From Nitratireductor aquimarinus (GTDB lineage: Bacteria > Pseudomonadota > Alphaproteobacteria > Rhizobiales > Rhizobiaceae), in contig NZ_JAFKDE010000015.1 in the NCBI RefSeq assembly GCF_017255295.1, positions 1 to 64,000 on the forward strand: a stretch of DNA of 64,000 bases, written 5' to 3'. This document shows positions 26,526 through 36,479 of this stretch, one piece after another; the stretch's first letter is position 1; each line of letters starts with the position of its first letter. The notes below the pieces were generated by a model that saw only the letters and a program-made list of their open reading frames with translations, was not told the origin of the DNA and made no database searches. Both the position numbers and the translations under genes were made by a program.

Positions 26526-26848
26526 AGCGCCCCCTCATTCACCATCGACATGACCTCGGAGACGATGCCGCGCGACACCAGACAGCGCCATGGCGCGCGA
26601 TTGGGGCCGACGCCGACCATGACCAGCGTGTTCGCTTCGGAGAATTCCGAGCTCAGCACCGTCACCGTGTTGTTGGTCTGTTGAGCCACGGCGGCGAGGC
26701 AGGCCTGCTCGTCCTGCGGGCTGCCGGTGCGCATGGCGGCAGCCGTGCTGCCCGACATTGATGTGCTTTCGGATTGTGTCGTCTGGTTGCATCCGGCGAG
26801 CCCGGCAGCCAGTGCTGCGAGCGCGGCTACTCTGTAGAGTGCATGCAT
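26522..26848 (-). CDS. Small lipoprotein, function unknown
   Basis: 108 residues with a type II signal peptide; the lipobox LAGC puts the lipidated Cys at residue 20. The mature part is Ser/Thr-rich at first (QTTQSESTSMSGSTAA), then a compact domain with EQACLAAVAQQTNN and a second Cys in APWRCLV. Both Cys of the mature domain could form a disulfide. Short proteins of this type are common in Rhizobiales. Convergent with tetR, overlapping it by 4 nt. No known role. Confidence 0.75.
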   Translation of the reverse strand: MHALYRVAALAALAAGLAGCNQTTQSESTSMSGSTAAAMRTGSPQDEQACLAAVAQQTNNTVTVLSSEFSEANTLVMVGVGPNRAPWRCLVSRGIVSEVMSMVNEGAL

Positions 26849-27140
26849 TGTCCCGGTCCCTTCATCGCTTGTTGTTGAAGTCTCTCCTCAAGGACACGGG
26901 GGCAAGTGTCGCATGGGGGCAGGGGACCGGCAATTCCTGCATTCGTAGGATGCAGGCTCCGGCGGGGAAGCGGAATGGCGCGGGCGGCGGAGGTTTTACG
27001 GGCGGGTTTTTGGCCGGCGCAGTGCCCGCGCGGGCGCGACACCTTGACAAATCGCACCTCCCATGCGCTTTTCCCGCCGACCTTCTGGCCCTTTTTCCAC
27101 GGGGCCTGAGCAAGAATTCCAAGACACGGATGATATGACC

Positions 27141-28928
27141 ATGCATCGCTACCGCAGCCATTCCTGCGCCCAACTGAGAAAATCCGATGTCGGCGCCAAT
27201 GTGCGCCTGTCCGGCTGGGTCCATCGTGTGCGCGACCATGGCGGCCTGCTGTTCATCGACCTGCGCGACCATTACGGCATCACCCAGATCGTCGCCGATC
27301 CCGATTCTCCGTCTTTCCAGGTGGCCGAGACCGTGCGTGGCGAGTGGGTCATTCGCGTCGACGGCGAGGTGAAGGCCCGCACGGACGAGACCATCAACGC
27401 GAATCTCCCCACCGGTGAAGTCGAAATCTTCGCCCGTGAGATCGAGATTCTGTCCTCGGCCAAGGAACTGCCGCTGCCGGTGTTCGGCGAGCCGGACTAT
27501 CCGGAAGATATCCGCCTCAAATACCGCTTCCTCGATCTGCGCCGCGAAACGCTGCACAGGAACATTGTGCAGCGCACGAAGATCATCGCCGAGATGCGTC
27601 GCGCCATGGGCGAGGTCGGCTTCACCGAATATTCGACGCCGATCCTGACGGCATCCTCGCCGGAAGGCGCGCGCGACTTCCTCGTGCCGTCGCGTCTGCA
27701 TGAGGGCCAGTTCTACGCGCTGCCGCAGGCGCCGCAGCAGTACAAGCAGCTCATCATGATGTCGGGCTTCGACCGCTATTTCCAGATCGCGCCGTGCTTC
27801 CGCGATGAGGACCCGCGCGCCGACCGCCTGCCGGGCGAGTTCTACCAGCTCGACCTGGAAATGAGCTTCGTCGAGCAGGAAGATGTGTTCCAGACGATGG
27901 AGCCCGTCATGCGCGGCATCTTCGAGACGTTTGCCAATGGCAAGCCGGTCACGGATGTCTTCCCGCGCATTCCCTACGACGAGGCCATGCGCAAATATGG
28001 TTCCGACAAGCCGGACCTGCGCAACCCCATCGAGATGGAAGACGTTTCCGAGCATTTCCGCGGATCGGGCTTCAAGGTGTTCGCCAACATTCTGGCCAAT
28101 GACGAAAAGGCCGAAGTTTGGGCCATTCCGGCCAAGACCGGCGGCAGCCGCGCTTTCTGCGACCGCATGAACTCCTGGGCGCAGGGCGAGGGCCAGCCGG
28201 GTCTGGGCTACATCTTCTGGCGCAAGGAAGGCGAGGGCCTTGAAGGCGCTGGTCCGATTGCCAAGAACATCGGCCCGGAGCGCACCGAGGCGATCCGCAC
28301 CCAGCTTGGTCTGGAAGACGGTGACGCCTGCTTCTTCGCCGCTGGCGATCCGCGCAAGTTCGCCGGCTTTGCGGGCGCTGCGCGTACGCGCGCCGGTGAG
28401 GAGCTCGATCTGGTCGACCGCGAGCGTTTCGCCCTCGCATGGATCGTGGATTTCCCCTTCTACGAATGGAACGAAGACGAGGACAAGCTCGACTTCGGCC
28501 ACAACCCCTTCACCATGCCGCAGGGCGGCCTTGAAGGGCTGGAAGGCGATGACCCGCTGTCGCTCAAGGCCTGGCAGTACGACCTCGTCTGCAACGGCTT
28601 CGAGATCGCATCGGGCGGCATCCGCAACCATCTGCCGGAAGTCATGGTCAAGGCGTTCGAGAAGGTCGGTTTCGATCAGCAGGAAGTGGAGGAGCGCTTT
28701 GGCGGTCTCTACCGCGCGTTCCAGTATGGCGCACCGCCCCATGGCGGCATGGCCGCCGGCATCGACCGCATCGTGATGCTGCTTCTTGGCGCGAAGAACC
28801 TGCGTGAGATTACCATGTTCCCGATGAACCAGCAGGCGCAGGATCTCCTGATGGGCGCGCCTTCCGAGGCAACGCCGGCGCAGCTGCGCGAGCTGAACCT
28901 GCGTCTCGCTCCGGTCAAGAAGGACTGA
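27141..28928 (+). CDS. aspS: Aspartyl-tRNA synthetase
   Basis: 595 residues, the usual bacterial length. OB-fold anticodon-binding domain (about 1-105, with [20 protein letters not shown]), class II core with motif 2 [19 protein letters not shown], the GAD insertion domain (about 290-415), and motif 3 [16 protein letters not shown]. Start MHRYRSHSC at 27141 fits alphaproteobacterial AspRS; ATG 27135 is also possible. TTGACA at 27044-27049 may be its -35 box. It charges tRNA-Asp, perhaps also tRNA-Asn, which cannot be decided here. Confidence 0.96.
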   Translation: MHRYRSHSCAQLRKSDVGANVRLSGWVHRVRDHGGLLFIDLRDHYGITQIVADPDSPSFQVAETVRGEWVIRVDGEVKARTDETINANLPTGEVEIFAREIEILSSAKELPLPVFGEPDYPEDIRLKYRFLDLRRETLHRNIVQRTKIIAEMRRAMGEVGFTEYSTPILTASSPEGARDFLVPSRLHEGQFYALPQAPQQYKQLIMMSGFDRYFQIAPCFRDEDPRADRLPGEFYQLDLEMSFVEQEDVFQTMEPVMRGIFETFANGKPVTDVFPRIPYDEAMRKYGSDKPDLRNPIEMEDVSEHFRGSGFKVFANILANDEKAEVWAIPAKTGGSRAFCDRMNSWAQGEGQPGLGYIFWRKEGEGLEGAGPIAKNIGPERTEAIRTQLGLEDGDACFFAAGDPRKFAGFAGAARTRAGEELDLVDRERFALAWIVDFPFYEWNEDEDKLDFGHNPFTMPQGGLEGLEGDDPLSLKAWQYDLVCNGFEIASGGIRNHLPEVMVKAFEKVGFDQQEVEERFGGLYRAFQYGAPPHGGMAAGIDRIVMLLLGAKNLREITMFPMNQQAQDLLMGAPSEATPAQLRELNLRLAPVKKD

Positions 28929-28966
28929 CGCGCAGGGCGCTAAACCGCGTCTCCCAAACATCTTGA

Positions 28967-29000
28967 AAACGGCCTCGCCTTCACTGGCGGGGCCGTTTTC
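28967..29000 (+). terminator. Terminator of aspS
   Basis: AAAACGGCCTCGCC (28967-28980) pairs with GGCGGGGCCGTTTT (28987-29000), with one T-G wobble and a 6 nt loop. It lies 38 nt after the aspS stop. Confidence 0.8.
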
Positions 29001-29034
29001 GTTTCCGCCCTGCTTCGGCTGCAGGCACAAAAAA

Positions 29035-29058
29035 GCCAGGCAGCTTGCGCTGCCTGGC
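29035..29058 (-). terminator. Terminator of the 29183-30385 gene
   Basis: Perfect 10 bp stem GCCAGGCAGC / GCTGCCTGGC with loop TTGC; on the minus strand a TTTTTT run follows. The same hairpin and its flank recur at 30551-30574. Confidence 0.85.
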
Positions 29059-29072
29059 CCGTTGGAGCGCCG

Positions 29073-29158
29073 TGCGTCCATTCGGATGCACAAAGGACGC
29101 CCTACCTATTGAATCGGCACATCGTGCTTTCCGAAAATCGATTTCGATTTTCGGGCCG
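29073..29158. repeat. 86 bp palindromic repeat inserted between gene and terminator
   Basis: Compared with the paralogous locus at 30585-30600, this copy has 86 extra bases right after GCGCCG, ending in another GCCG. The insert contains a 24 bp palindrome (29131-29154) centred on TCGATTTCGA and the GAATCGGCAC start seen in other Rhizobiales repeats. The clean junctions show a recent insertion here, or a precise loss from the other copy. Confidence 0.65.
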
Positions 29159-29182
29159 ATGCGTCAGGCGATGAGACGCCTC

Positions 29183-30385
29183 TTACTGGTTTGCCAGAAC
29201 CTGCAGGCCAACCTGCCTGACGAACGCTTCAGCCGAGCCCATGTCGAGATCCTCCAGGATGGACAGCGATATCGGCTCTTCCGGCGCGATGCTGATCGTG
29301 AGGTTGCGCGGATCATCAACATAGGTGGTGACCGCCTTGGTGAGGCTCAGGGTCAGGTCCGGGCCGAGATACTGGCCGGCCATGAGCGGCACGATGGCTT
29401 TTGCCTGATTGGCCACATCTTCCGGCTTGGCGCCCTGCAGCGCAGCCAAATAGGCGATCAGCTTGCCGGTCAGCGACGCATCGGAAAAGCGGAAGGACGC
29501 GCCATGCAGGCTAATCTGCCCTAGGAGATTGGACATGGCCAGTTCAAGGGCCTGCCGCTCCTCCTTCGCGCTGTGTATAATCCGCCTATCCAGCCTATCC
29601 AAGTATACATCCTCGCGTGCCACATCTGCTGTGTAGCCGTCGAGTTCGAACTCGAGGGACAGTGTGCCTACATTGTCGAACTTGGTATCGAAGCGATCAA
29701 GGAGACCGCGACCGTTCTCCGTATTCCAGCTGCCAGCCACGTCAATACGGCCGGTCAGCTCACCATAGTCGTTCTCGTTCAGGAAGTTGCGAACAACATC
29801 ATCGTCTGCGAGACTGGAGAGGTTGAGCCAAACCATCTCTGCTGCGCCGTCATAGGTGAGCGTCTCCCTGTCATCACCAAGTCGCGTATTCAAGCGCGCG
29901 TCCTTGATCACAAGGAGTGGTTTCTCGCCAATCTTGCCGACGCGCGCCTCCTCAAAGGTCAATTGGCGAACGTGCATAAAGCCGCCATAAGGCGGTTTCT
30001 CGATCGCTTTGGGCAGAACAACACCATTGAGGGAGAGGCCGATTAGCGCTTGATCATGCCGGGGGTTGGGAACGTCCATATCGCCCAGGGAAATATGGCC
30101 GATCTCGTAAAAGCTGTCGGTTTCGCTGACATCCTTCAAGACCAGTTCATCATATATCTTTGCAATGCGGCCGGACGGCAATGCGAGTGATGCACCCTCC
30201 AGAACAATTGAAGTGCCGTCCCTGCGGACGGAAGACCAAACCAGTTCTTTACCCTGATCATCGGTCAGCCTCTGGTAGCGGGCGGCAACCTCTTCCGCTT
30301 CCCATGCTTTCGCTGAGTGTAGTGCAGTTGCTGAAACGAGCGCGGTGAGTGCAAGCGATTTCAATATCTGTGCGTCGATGCGCAT
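29183..30385 (-). CDS. Exported protein of unknown function, paralog A
   Basis: 400 residues from ATG 30385 (GAAGG 8 nt upstream; TTG 30400 is possible). Sec signal peptide of about 24 residues ending in SAKA before WEAEEVAARYQ. The mature protein is rich in strands and acidic residues and has no membrane segment or catalytic motif that I recognise. The last 100 residues (from LTGKLIAYLAALQG to the end QVGLQVLANQ) are nearly the same as in the neighbouring paralog, whereas the first 300 residues are much more diverged. Probably periplasmic; role unknown. Confidence 0.8.
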   Translation of the reverse strand: MRIDAQILKSLALTALVSATALHSAKAWEAEEVAARYQRLTDDQGKELVWSSVRRDGTSIVLEGASLALPSGRIAKIYDELVLKDVSETDSFYEIGHISLGDMDVPNPRHDQALIGLSLNGVVLPKAIEKPPYGGFMHVRQLTFEEARVGKIGEKPLLVIKDARLNTRLGDDRETLTYDGAAEMVWLNLSSLADDDVVRNFLNENDYGELTGRIDVAGSWNTENGRGLLDRFDTKFDNVGTLSLEFELDGYTADVAREDVYLDRLDRRIIHSAKEERQALELAMSNLLGQISLHGASFRFSDASLTGKLIAYLAALQGAKPEDVANQAKAIVPLMAGQYLGPDLTLSLTKAVTTYVDDPRNLTISIAPEEPISLSILEDLDMGSAEAFVRQVGLQVLANQ

Positions 30386-30550
30386 GAATAAAGCCTTCAA
30401 TATGGATGTAAAATAATTAATAAAAAGAATGGTTTATGTTATTTTAGGAGCGTCGGTGACAATGCGCGCCCTCAGCCATGGTGTCAATTTCCAATGGACT
30501 GGATCAACTAGAAAAGAAGCAAATTTTGGAGAAGGCGCGGTACAAAAAAA

Positions 30551-30574
30551 GCCAGGCAGCTTGCGCTGCCTGGC
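30551..30574 (-). terminator. Terminator of the 30613-31806 gene
   Basis: The same GCCAGGCAGC / GCTGCCTGGC stem with TTGC loop as at 29035-29058; on the minus strand it is followed by seven T. It is part of the duplicated block. Confidence 0.85.
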
Positions 30575-30612
30575 CCGTTGGAGCGCCGATGCGCCAGGCG
30601 GTGAGACGCCTC

Positions 30613-31806
30613 TTACTGGTTCGCCAGAACCTGCAGGCCAACCTGCTTGGCGAGTGCTTCCGGTGAGCCCATGGCGGTGCCCATCAGAACGGCGAACGGC
30701 ATCGGCTCTTCCGGCGCGATGCTGATCGTGAGGTTGCGCGGGTCATCAAGATAGGTGGTGACCGCTTTCGCGAGGCTCTGGGTCAGGTCCGGGCCGAGAT
30801 ACTGGCCGGCCATGAGCGGCACGATGGCCTTTGCCTGATTGGCCACGTCCTCCGGCTTGACGCCCTGCTGCGCGGCCACATAGGCGATCAGCTTGCCGGT
30901 CAGCGATGCATCGGAAAAGCGGATGGACGCGCCATGCAGGTTGAGCTGCTGCATGAGGCCGAGCATTGCGAGGCCCTGTGCCTGCTGCTGCTCTTCCGTG
31001 CCGTTCTCCATCTTCTCCTGCATTTCCTGCAGCGTGCGCAGGAATTCCGGCGTGTAACCGCTGATGTCGGCGGTGATGGCCAGCGTGCCGGCATTGTCGA
31101 GCTTCAGGTCGTAGCGGCTGACCTGCATGCGGCCGTCGTCCAGCGTCCAGCTGCCAGCCATGTCGACGCGGCCGGCAAGCTGTTCGTAGCCATATTCCTT
31201 GAGCTGCTCGTGGGCTTCCCTGCTGTCGGTGAGTTTCGACAGATCAAGCGAGAAGCTTTCTGCCGAGCCCTCGAACGACATTTTGTTGGCGCCGTCGCCG
31301 AGATCCGTATCGGCCACCAGATTGCCGAGCGTGAAGATCGGTTCATCGCCATTCTTGCCCACGCGGGCGCTTTCCAGCGCGAAGCGGCGATACTGCATCA
31401 GGCCGCCATAGGGAGCGTCTTCCGCTTCCTTGGGCAGAATCAGCCCCTCGATGGACACGCCCTTCAGAGCGATGTCGAAATCATCCTCGGACTGCTGGAA
31501 ATCATCAACGGCGACGCGGCCGATCTCGTAGACGGTGTCGGTTTCGCTGACGTCTTCAAGAACCAGATCGCCAAGGTTCGCCTTTTTGTCGACGTCGGCG
31601 ACACCGAACGACGCGCCCTCAAGCACAATCGAATCGCCGTCCTTGCGTGCGGCGGTCCATTCCGCCTCGACGCCCTGATCGCCGAGCAGCGTCTTGTAGC
31701 GCGCGGCAACCTCATCCGCTTCCCAGGCCTGGGCGGACTGCAGCGCCGTGGCCGAAAGCAGGGCGGCGAGCGAGAGGGTCTTCAGCTTGGTTGCATGGCT
31801 GAGCAT
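30613..31806 (-). CDS. Exported protein of unknown function, paralog B
   Basis: 397 residues from ATG 31806 (AAGGA 8 nt upstream; TTG 31812 is possible). Signal peptide of about 25 residues ending AQA before WEADEVAARYKTL. Same architecture as paralog A: an acidic, strand-rich periplasmic protein without recognisable catalytic residues. It differs by a short helical insert (EFLRTLQEMQEKMENGTEEQ) in the middle. The C-terminal quarter and the terminator are shared with paralog A. The two genes are about 230 bp apart in the same direction, a tandem duplication. Confidence 0.8.
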   Translation of the reverse strand: MLSHATKLKTLSLAALLSATALQSAQAWEADEVAARYKTLLGDQGVEAEWTAARKDGDSIVLEGASFGVADVDKKANLGDLVLEDVSETDTVYEIGRVAVDDFQQSEDDFDIALKGVSIEGLILPKEAEDAPYGGLMQYRRFALESARVGKNGDEPIFTLGNLVADTDLGDGANKMSFEGSAESFSLDLSKLTDSREAHEQLKEYGYEQLAGRVDMAGSWTLDDGRMQVSRYDLKLDNAGTLAITADISGYTPEFLRTLQEMQEKMENGTEEQQQAQGLAMLGLMQQLNLHGASIRFSDASLTGKLIAYVAAQQGVKPEDVANQAKAIVPLMAGQYLGPDLTQSLAKAVTTYLDDPRNLTISIAPEEPMPFAVLMGTAMGSPEALAKQVGLQVLANQ

Positions 31807-31981
31807 GGGCAATTTCCTTAAAGTAACGTAAGATAACGGTTATCTGCTGGCATGGAGGCCGAGAATTACGGTCGGAGGATGGCCTTTGGGTAAACCTGTG
31901 TCAATTTTCACAGGCCAGTATTGCGTGTTATCCATGACGCTATGGTTGCTGAACCCTTGGAAAACGGGAGAGAGGTTGGGA

Positions 31982-32848
31982 ATGCGGGCATTCGGGCATT
32001 TTGGGGCGAGCGCCTTTCTTTTGATTCTCTTCTCGTTCGCAGCGCAGGCGGTGGAGCTGCATGAAGGCATCACCTACCGAAGTGGCCTGAAACTCGACAT
32101 TCACGCACCCGACACGCCCGGCCGGACCTCCCAGGCCGGCGTGGTGCGCATGAACCTGTTCTCCTTCGGCAGCCCCAAGGTTCCCGTGGTGATCTACGCC
32201 CATGGCGGCGGCTGGGTGAAGGGCTCGCGCAAGAAGGTCTATTCGCTTCCCGAATGGCTCACCCAGCGCGGCTACATGCTGGTCGCCATCGACTATCGAA
32301 AAGTGCCGCAGACCAACATTGACGGGCAGGTCAACGATCTGTCGGCGGCCATCTCCTGGGTGCGCTCCAACATTTCACGCTATGGCGGTGATCCGTCGCG
32401 CATCGTGCTGATGGGCCATTCGGCCGGCGCGCATCTGGTGGCGATGGCGGCGGCGCGCAATGTCGCCGGCGATGTGCGCGGTGTGATTCCCAACGACGTG
32501 CAGGCCTATGACATGGTGGCCTATGCCGGCATGCGCGGTTCGCTCGGCTATCCCTATATCAATGCCTTCGGCTCGGACCCGAATGACTGGGTGCGCTGGT
32601 CTCCGGTCACCTATGCGCGCCGCGGCTCGGGCTTTCCACCGCATCTCTTCCTTCACTCGGGTTCCAATGGCGAAAGACGCAGGGCGCTGACCAATGGGTA
32701 CGCCAATCTGCTCAAGGCGCGCGGGGCGCGGGCGGCGGTTTTCGACGGCGGGCGCTACACGCACGGGTCGATTGCGCGCAAGCTTGGGGCTTCTGGCGAT
32801 CCGGCCACGGTCACGATTGAGCGCTTTCTGGCGCAGGTCACGCGCTGA
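31982..32848 (+). CDS. Exported alpha/beta hydrolase (esterase-like)
   Basis: 288 residues from ATG 31982, after GGGAGAGAGG. Signal peptide of about 23 residues ending AAQA. Oxyanion-hole motif YAHGGGWVKGS (HGGGW type), nucleophile elbow GHSAG, and a likely catalytic His in YTHGSI near the end, with Asp upstream. This is the arrangement of hormone-sensitive-lipase/BD-FAE-like esterases. It would act in the periplasm on an ester of unknown type. Divergent from the paralog pair. Confidence 0.85.
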   Translation: MRAFGHFGASAFLLILFSFAAQAVELHEGITYRSGLKLDIHAPDTPGRTSQAGVVRMNLFSFGSPKVPVVIYAHGGGWVKGSRKKVYSLPEWLTQRGYMLVAIDYRKVPQTNIDGQVNDLSAAISWVRSNISRYGGDPSRIVLMGHSAGAHLVAMAAARNVAGDVRGVIPNDVQAYDMVAYAGMRGSLGYPYINAFGSDPNDWVRWSPVTYARRGSGFPPHLFLHSGSNGERRRALTNGYANLLKARGARAAVFDGGRYTHGSIARKLGASGDPATVTIERFLAQVTR

Positions 32849-32900
32849 CAGACGCAAAAACCAGGTCGCCCAGCATGCATAAGGACGATCTGCACTTTTA

Positions 32901-32953
32901 GTGGAGCACCGGAACAGACCGAAAACCGGTTTCCACTTTTCTGTCCTGTGGTC
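32901..32953. repeat. Dispersed mosaic repeat, degenerate palindrome
   Basis: GTGGAGCACCGGAACAGACC, then GAAAACCGGTTTCCAC, then TTTTCTGTCC. It shares the CCGAAAACCGGTTTCC core with the element at 41140-41187. The inverted arms are imperfect. It lies just before parC. Confidence 0.5.
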
Positions 32954-33015
32954 TAGCCACAGCCCTTTTGCCATAAAGGCTTGCCGCGAATCACCCGCTG
33001 GTCTAACCGGAAACC

Positions 33016-35274
33016 ATGGGAAAAGATATGCTTCCGCCCGGTGGCGACGGTGGTGATGCCGTAGAGCCGGTCGATCTGAAAAAAGCGCTCGAAGAGCGCT
33101 ACCTCGCCTATGCGCTGTCGACGATCATGCATCGTGCGCTGCCGGATGTGCGCGACGGGCTGAAGCCCGTGCATCGGCGCATCGTCCACACCATGCGTCT
33201 TCTGCGCCTCAGTCCCGATCAGGGTTTCGCCAAATGCGCCCGCATCGTCGGCGACGTGATGGGCAAGTTCCATCCGCATGGCGACCAGTCGATCTACGAC
33301 GCGCTGGTGCGTCTCGCGCAGCCTTTCGCCATGCGTTATCCGCTGGTCGACGGGCAGGGCAATTTCGGCAATATCGACGGCGATAACGCGGCTGCCATGC
33401 GCTACACCGAAGCGCGCATGACCGAGGTTGCCTCGGAGATCCTGACGGGCATCACCGAGGATGCCGTCGATTTCCGTCTGACCTACAATGAGGAAGACGA
33501 GGAGCCCATCGTGCTCCCCGGCGCGTTCCCGAACCTGCTCTGCAATGGTTCTTCGGGCATCGCCGTGGGCATGGCGACCTCGATCCCGCCGCACAATGCG
33601 GCAGAGGTCTGCGATGCGGCGCTCGCCATCATCGACAATCCGGATGTCGATCCGGAACGTCTGCTCGATTTCGTCAAGGGACCGGATTTCCCGACCGGCG
33701 GCATCATCGTTGAGGGGCCGGATTCCATCCGCGAGGCCTATGCGACCGGACGCGGCGGTTTCCGCGTTCGCGCCCGCTGGCACAAGGAAGAACAGAGCCG
33801 CGGCGCATGGACGGCCGTGGTCACCGAAATTCCCTATGGCGTGCAGAAATCGCGGCTGATCGAGAAGATCGCCGAACTGATCATCTCGCGCCGCCTGCCG
33901 CTGCTGGAAGACATTCGCGACGAAAGCGCGGAGGATATCCGCGTCGTTCTGGTGCCCAAGAGCCGCGCCGTCGCGCCGGAATTGCTGATGGAATCGGTCT
34001 TCAAGCTGACCGATCTGGAGAGCCGTTTCCCGCTCAACATGAACGTGCTGTCGCGCGGCAAGGTGCCGGGCGTCCTGTCGCTCAAGCAGGTTCTGCGCGA
34101 ATGGCTCGACCATCGCCGCGATGTGCTCCTGCGCCGCTCGCGCCACCGGCTGGCGGAAATCGAGAAGCGGCTGGAAATCCTTGCCGGCTATCTCGTCGCC
34201 TATCTGAACATCGACGAGGTCATCCGCATCATCCGCGAGGAGGATGAGCCGAAGAAGGTGATGATCGCGCGCTTCGAGCTGACGGACACGCAGGCCGAGG
34301 CGATCCTCAACATGCGGCTGCGCGCCCTGCGCAAGCTCGAGGAATTTGAGATCCGCAAGGAGTTCGACAAGCTTTCCGAGGAAAAGGAAGGCATCGAAGC
34401 GCTGCTCGCCTCCACCGAGCGCCAGTGGAAGACCGTGCGTTGGGAAGTCGCCAAGGTGCGCCAGACCTTCGACCCGGAGAAGAACCCGGGTCTTGGCGCG
34501 CGCCGCACCACCTTTGCCGAAGCGCCAGAGCACGATCTGGAAGACGTCCACGAGGCGCTGATCGAGCGCGAACCCATCACGGTGGTTCTGTCCGAAAAGG
34601 GCTGGCTGCGCGCCATGAAGGGGCATCTGGCCGACTTCTCCTCGCTCTCCTTCAAGGAGGGGGACAGCCTCAAGATCGCCTTCCACGCCCAGACGACCGA
34701 CAAGATCCTGCTCTTCACCACGGGCGGCAAGGTCTTCACGCTTGGCGCGGACCGTCTGCCCGGCGGGCGCGGCCATGGCGAGCCGGTACGCATCATGGTC
34801 GACATGGACAATGATCAGGCTATCGTCACCGCCTTCGCGCATGATCCCGAGCGCAGGCTCCTGGTCGCATCGCATGCGGGCAATGGCTTCGTGGTCGCCG
34901 AGAAGGAAATCATCGCCAACACCCGCAAGGGCAAGCAGGTGATGAATGTGAAGGCTCCGGACGAGATGAAGCTCTGTCTGCCGGTTTCGGGCGATCACGT
35001 GGCCGTGGTCGGCCAGAACCGCAAGCTGCTCGTCTTCCCGCTTTCCGAAGTGCCGGAGATGACACGCGGCAAGGGCGTGCGCCTGCAGCGCTACAAGGAT
35101 GGCGGCGTTTCCGACATCAAGACCTTCGCCATGGAGGAGGGGCTTTCGTGGAAGGATTCCGCCGATCGCACCTTCGTCAAGTCGCGCGAAGAACTGCTTG
35201 AATGGATGGGCAACCGCGCGGCCGCGGGTCGTATGGCGCCGAAAGGATTTCCACGCACCGGAAAATTTGGGTAA
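33016..35274 (+). CDS. parC: DNA topoisomerase IV subunit A
   Basis: 752 residues. N-terminal breakage-reunion domain with the active-site Tyr130 in [10 protein letters not shown], tower and coiled region (about 360-480), and a shortened C-terminal beta-pinwheel (about 490-730). The quinolone-determining stretch reads [19 protein letters not shown], with Gln91 at the place of the usual Ser and Asp95 at the place of the usual Glu. It decatenates daughter chromosomes with ParE, which is not in the window. Length is typical of alphaproteobacterial ParC rather than GyrA. Confidence 0.94.
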   Translation: MGKDMLPPGGDGGDAVEPVDLKKALEERYLAYALSTIMHRALPDVRDGLKPVHRRIVHTMRLLRLSPDQGFAKCARIVGDVMGKFHPHGDQSIYDALVRLAQPFAMRYPLVDGQGNFGNIDGDNAAAMRYTEARMTEVASEILTGITEDAVDFRLTYNEEDEEPIVLPGAFPNLLCNGSSGIAVGMATSIPPHNAAEVCDAALAIIDNPDVDPERLLDFVKGPDFPTGGIIVEGPDSIREAYATGRGGFRVRARWHKEEQSRGAWTAVVTEIPYGVQKSRLIEKIAELIISRRLPLLEDIRDESAEDIRVVLVPKSRAVAPELLMESVFKLTDLESRFPLNMNVLSRGKVPGVLSLKQVLREWLDHRRDVLLRRSRHRLAEIEKRLEILAGYLVAYLNIDEVIRIIREEDEPKKVMIARFELTDTQAEAILNMRLRALRKLEEFEIRKEFDKLSEEKEGIEALLASTERQWKTVRWEVAKVRQTFDPEKNPGLGARRTTFAEAPEHDLEDVHEALIEREPITVVLSEKGWLRAMKGHLADFSSLSFKEGDSLKIAFHAQTTDKILLFTTGGKVFTLGADRLPGGRGHGEPVRIMVDMDNDQAIVTAFAHDPERRLLVASHAGNGFVVAEKEIIANTRKGKQVMNVKAPDEMKLCLPVSGDHVAVVGQNRKLLVFPLSEVPEMTRGKGVRLQRYKDGGVSDIKTFAMEEGLSWKDSADRTFVKSREELLEWMGNRAAAGRMAPKGFPRTGKFG

Positions 35275-35324
35275 GCGCCGCAACACAGGCGCGAAGGCCA
35301 GGGTGCAAGCAGAGGAGGGGTGAT

Positions 35325-36479
35325 ATGCTGCACTGGAATGGGAAGGGCCTTCGGGCCGCAACGCTGGCGCTGGCCGGCTTTGTCGGGCTGGCGCAGCCGT
35401 CTTCGGCCGAAGACCGGCTGTTGAGCGATGCGGTCGAGTTTTCCGGTCAGATCCTCTATCTGCAGACCGATGTGCCCGGTCTTGTGATCGGCGCGGTGCG
35501 CAATGGCGAGACCGCCGTTTTCGGCTTTGGCGAAACCGCCAAGGGAAGCGGCAAGACGCCGGACGGCGACACGCTGATGCGGGTCGGCTCCGTGACCAAG
35601 GTGTTCACCGGCGCGGTTCTGGCGAGCCTCGTCGCCGATGGCTCGGTGAAGTTCACAGATCATTTGCAGGAGCGCATTGGCTGGGATGTGACCGTTCCGG
35701 CGCTGGACGGCAAGCCAATCCGGCTGATTGACCTCGCCACACACACGTCCGGTCTGCCGCGGGAGGTCGACCGCGAGCCCGGTCCGGAGAATGATCCGTT
35801 CTCCACGCTCACGAAAGAGACCTACGCGAAGGCCTTCACCAGCGATGTGCAGCTCTTCCCGGCGGGCACGGGCGGGCTCTACTCCAATTTCGGCTTCGAC
35901 ATGCTGGCCGTTGCGCTGGGCTCTGCCGCAGGCAAACCCTATGACGCACTGCTTGCCGAGCGGGTTCTTGAGCCGATCGGCCTCAAGGACACGACCTTTG
36001 CGCCGGCCGAGGCCGACCGCGACCGGCTGATGCAGGGCCACAGTTTCGATGGATCGCCGCTGCCAGACGTGCCCAACACGCCGGTCATGTCGGGCGCGAG
36101 CGGGCTTTATTCCACCGCCAACGACATGGTGACCTGGCTGCAATGGCATCTTGACCGCTTCTCGCCGGACATGGCCGAGATGCGGCTCCTCGACCACGCC
36201 TCCTATGTGCAGCGCGATGCGCTCGATCCCACTTATGGCTTTGACGAATCCGGTCATATGGATTCCATGGGGCTTGGCTGGATCGTCATGCAGCCCGAGG
36301 GTGACCGTCCGCTGATCCTGCAGAAGGCCGGCGGCCTGCAGGGCATGTTCGTCTACCACGCCTTTGCCCCGACGCGCGGCGTTGGCGTGTTCGTCGCCAT
36401 CAACGAGTTCGATTTCTCGGCTTCCATGCTGATGGCCGAAGTGGTGAACGGCCTGATCTCCGACCTCGCTCCGCGTTAA
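35325..36479 (+). CDS. Penicillin-binding-protein-like serine hydrolase, AmpH-type
   Basis: 384 residues from ATG 35325 after GGAGGGG. Signal peptide of about 27 residues ending SSA. Ser89 and Lys92 form the SxxK motif (SVTK), Tyr186 begins YSN, and the third motif reads Lys334-Ala-Gly (KAG, where AmpH has KTG). LATHTSGLPRE, GLGWIVMQPEGDRPLI and GVGVFVAIN follow E. coli AmpH over the whole length. AmpH is a periplasmic D,D-carboxypeptidase/endopeptidase of peptidoglycan recycling; class C beta-lactamase activity would be weak. It follows parC by 50 nt. Confidence 0.85.
   Translation: MLHWNGKGLRAATLALAGFVGLAQPSSAEDRLLSDAVEFSGQILYLQTDVPGLVIGAVRNGETAVFGFGETAKGSGKTPDGDTLMRVGSVTKVFTGAVLASLVADGSVKFTDHLQERIGWDVTVPALDGKPIRLIDLATHTSGLPREVDREPGPENDPFSTLTKETYAKAFTSDVQLFPAGTGGLYSNFGFDMLAVALGSAAGKPYDALLAERVLEPIGLKDTTFAPAEADRDRLMQGHSFDGSPLPDVPNTPVMSGASGLYSTANDMVTWLQWHLDRFSPDMAEMRLLDHASYVQRDALDPTYGFDESGHMDSMGLGWIVMQPEGDRPLILQKAGGLQGMFVYHAFAPTRGVGVFVAINEFDFSASMLMAEVVNGLISDLAPR

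Noticed and set aside
26862-29093. 743-codon open frame on the minus strand over aspS
   Set aside because: A shadow of the aspS codon bias in GC-rich DNA; aspS itself has all synthetase motifs.
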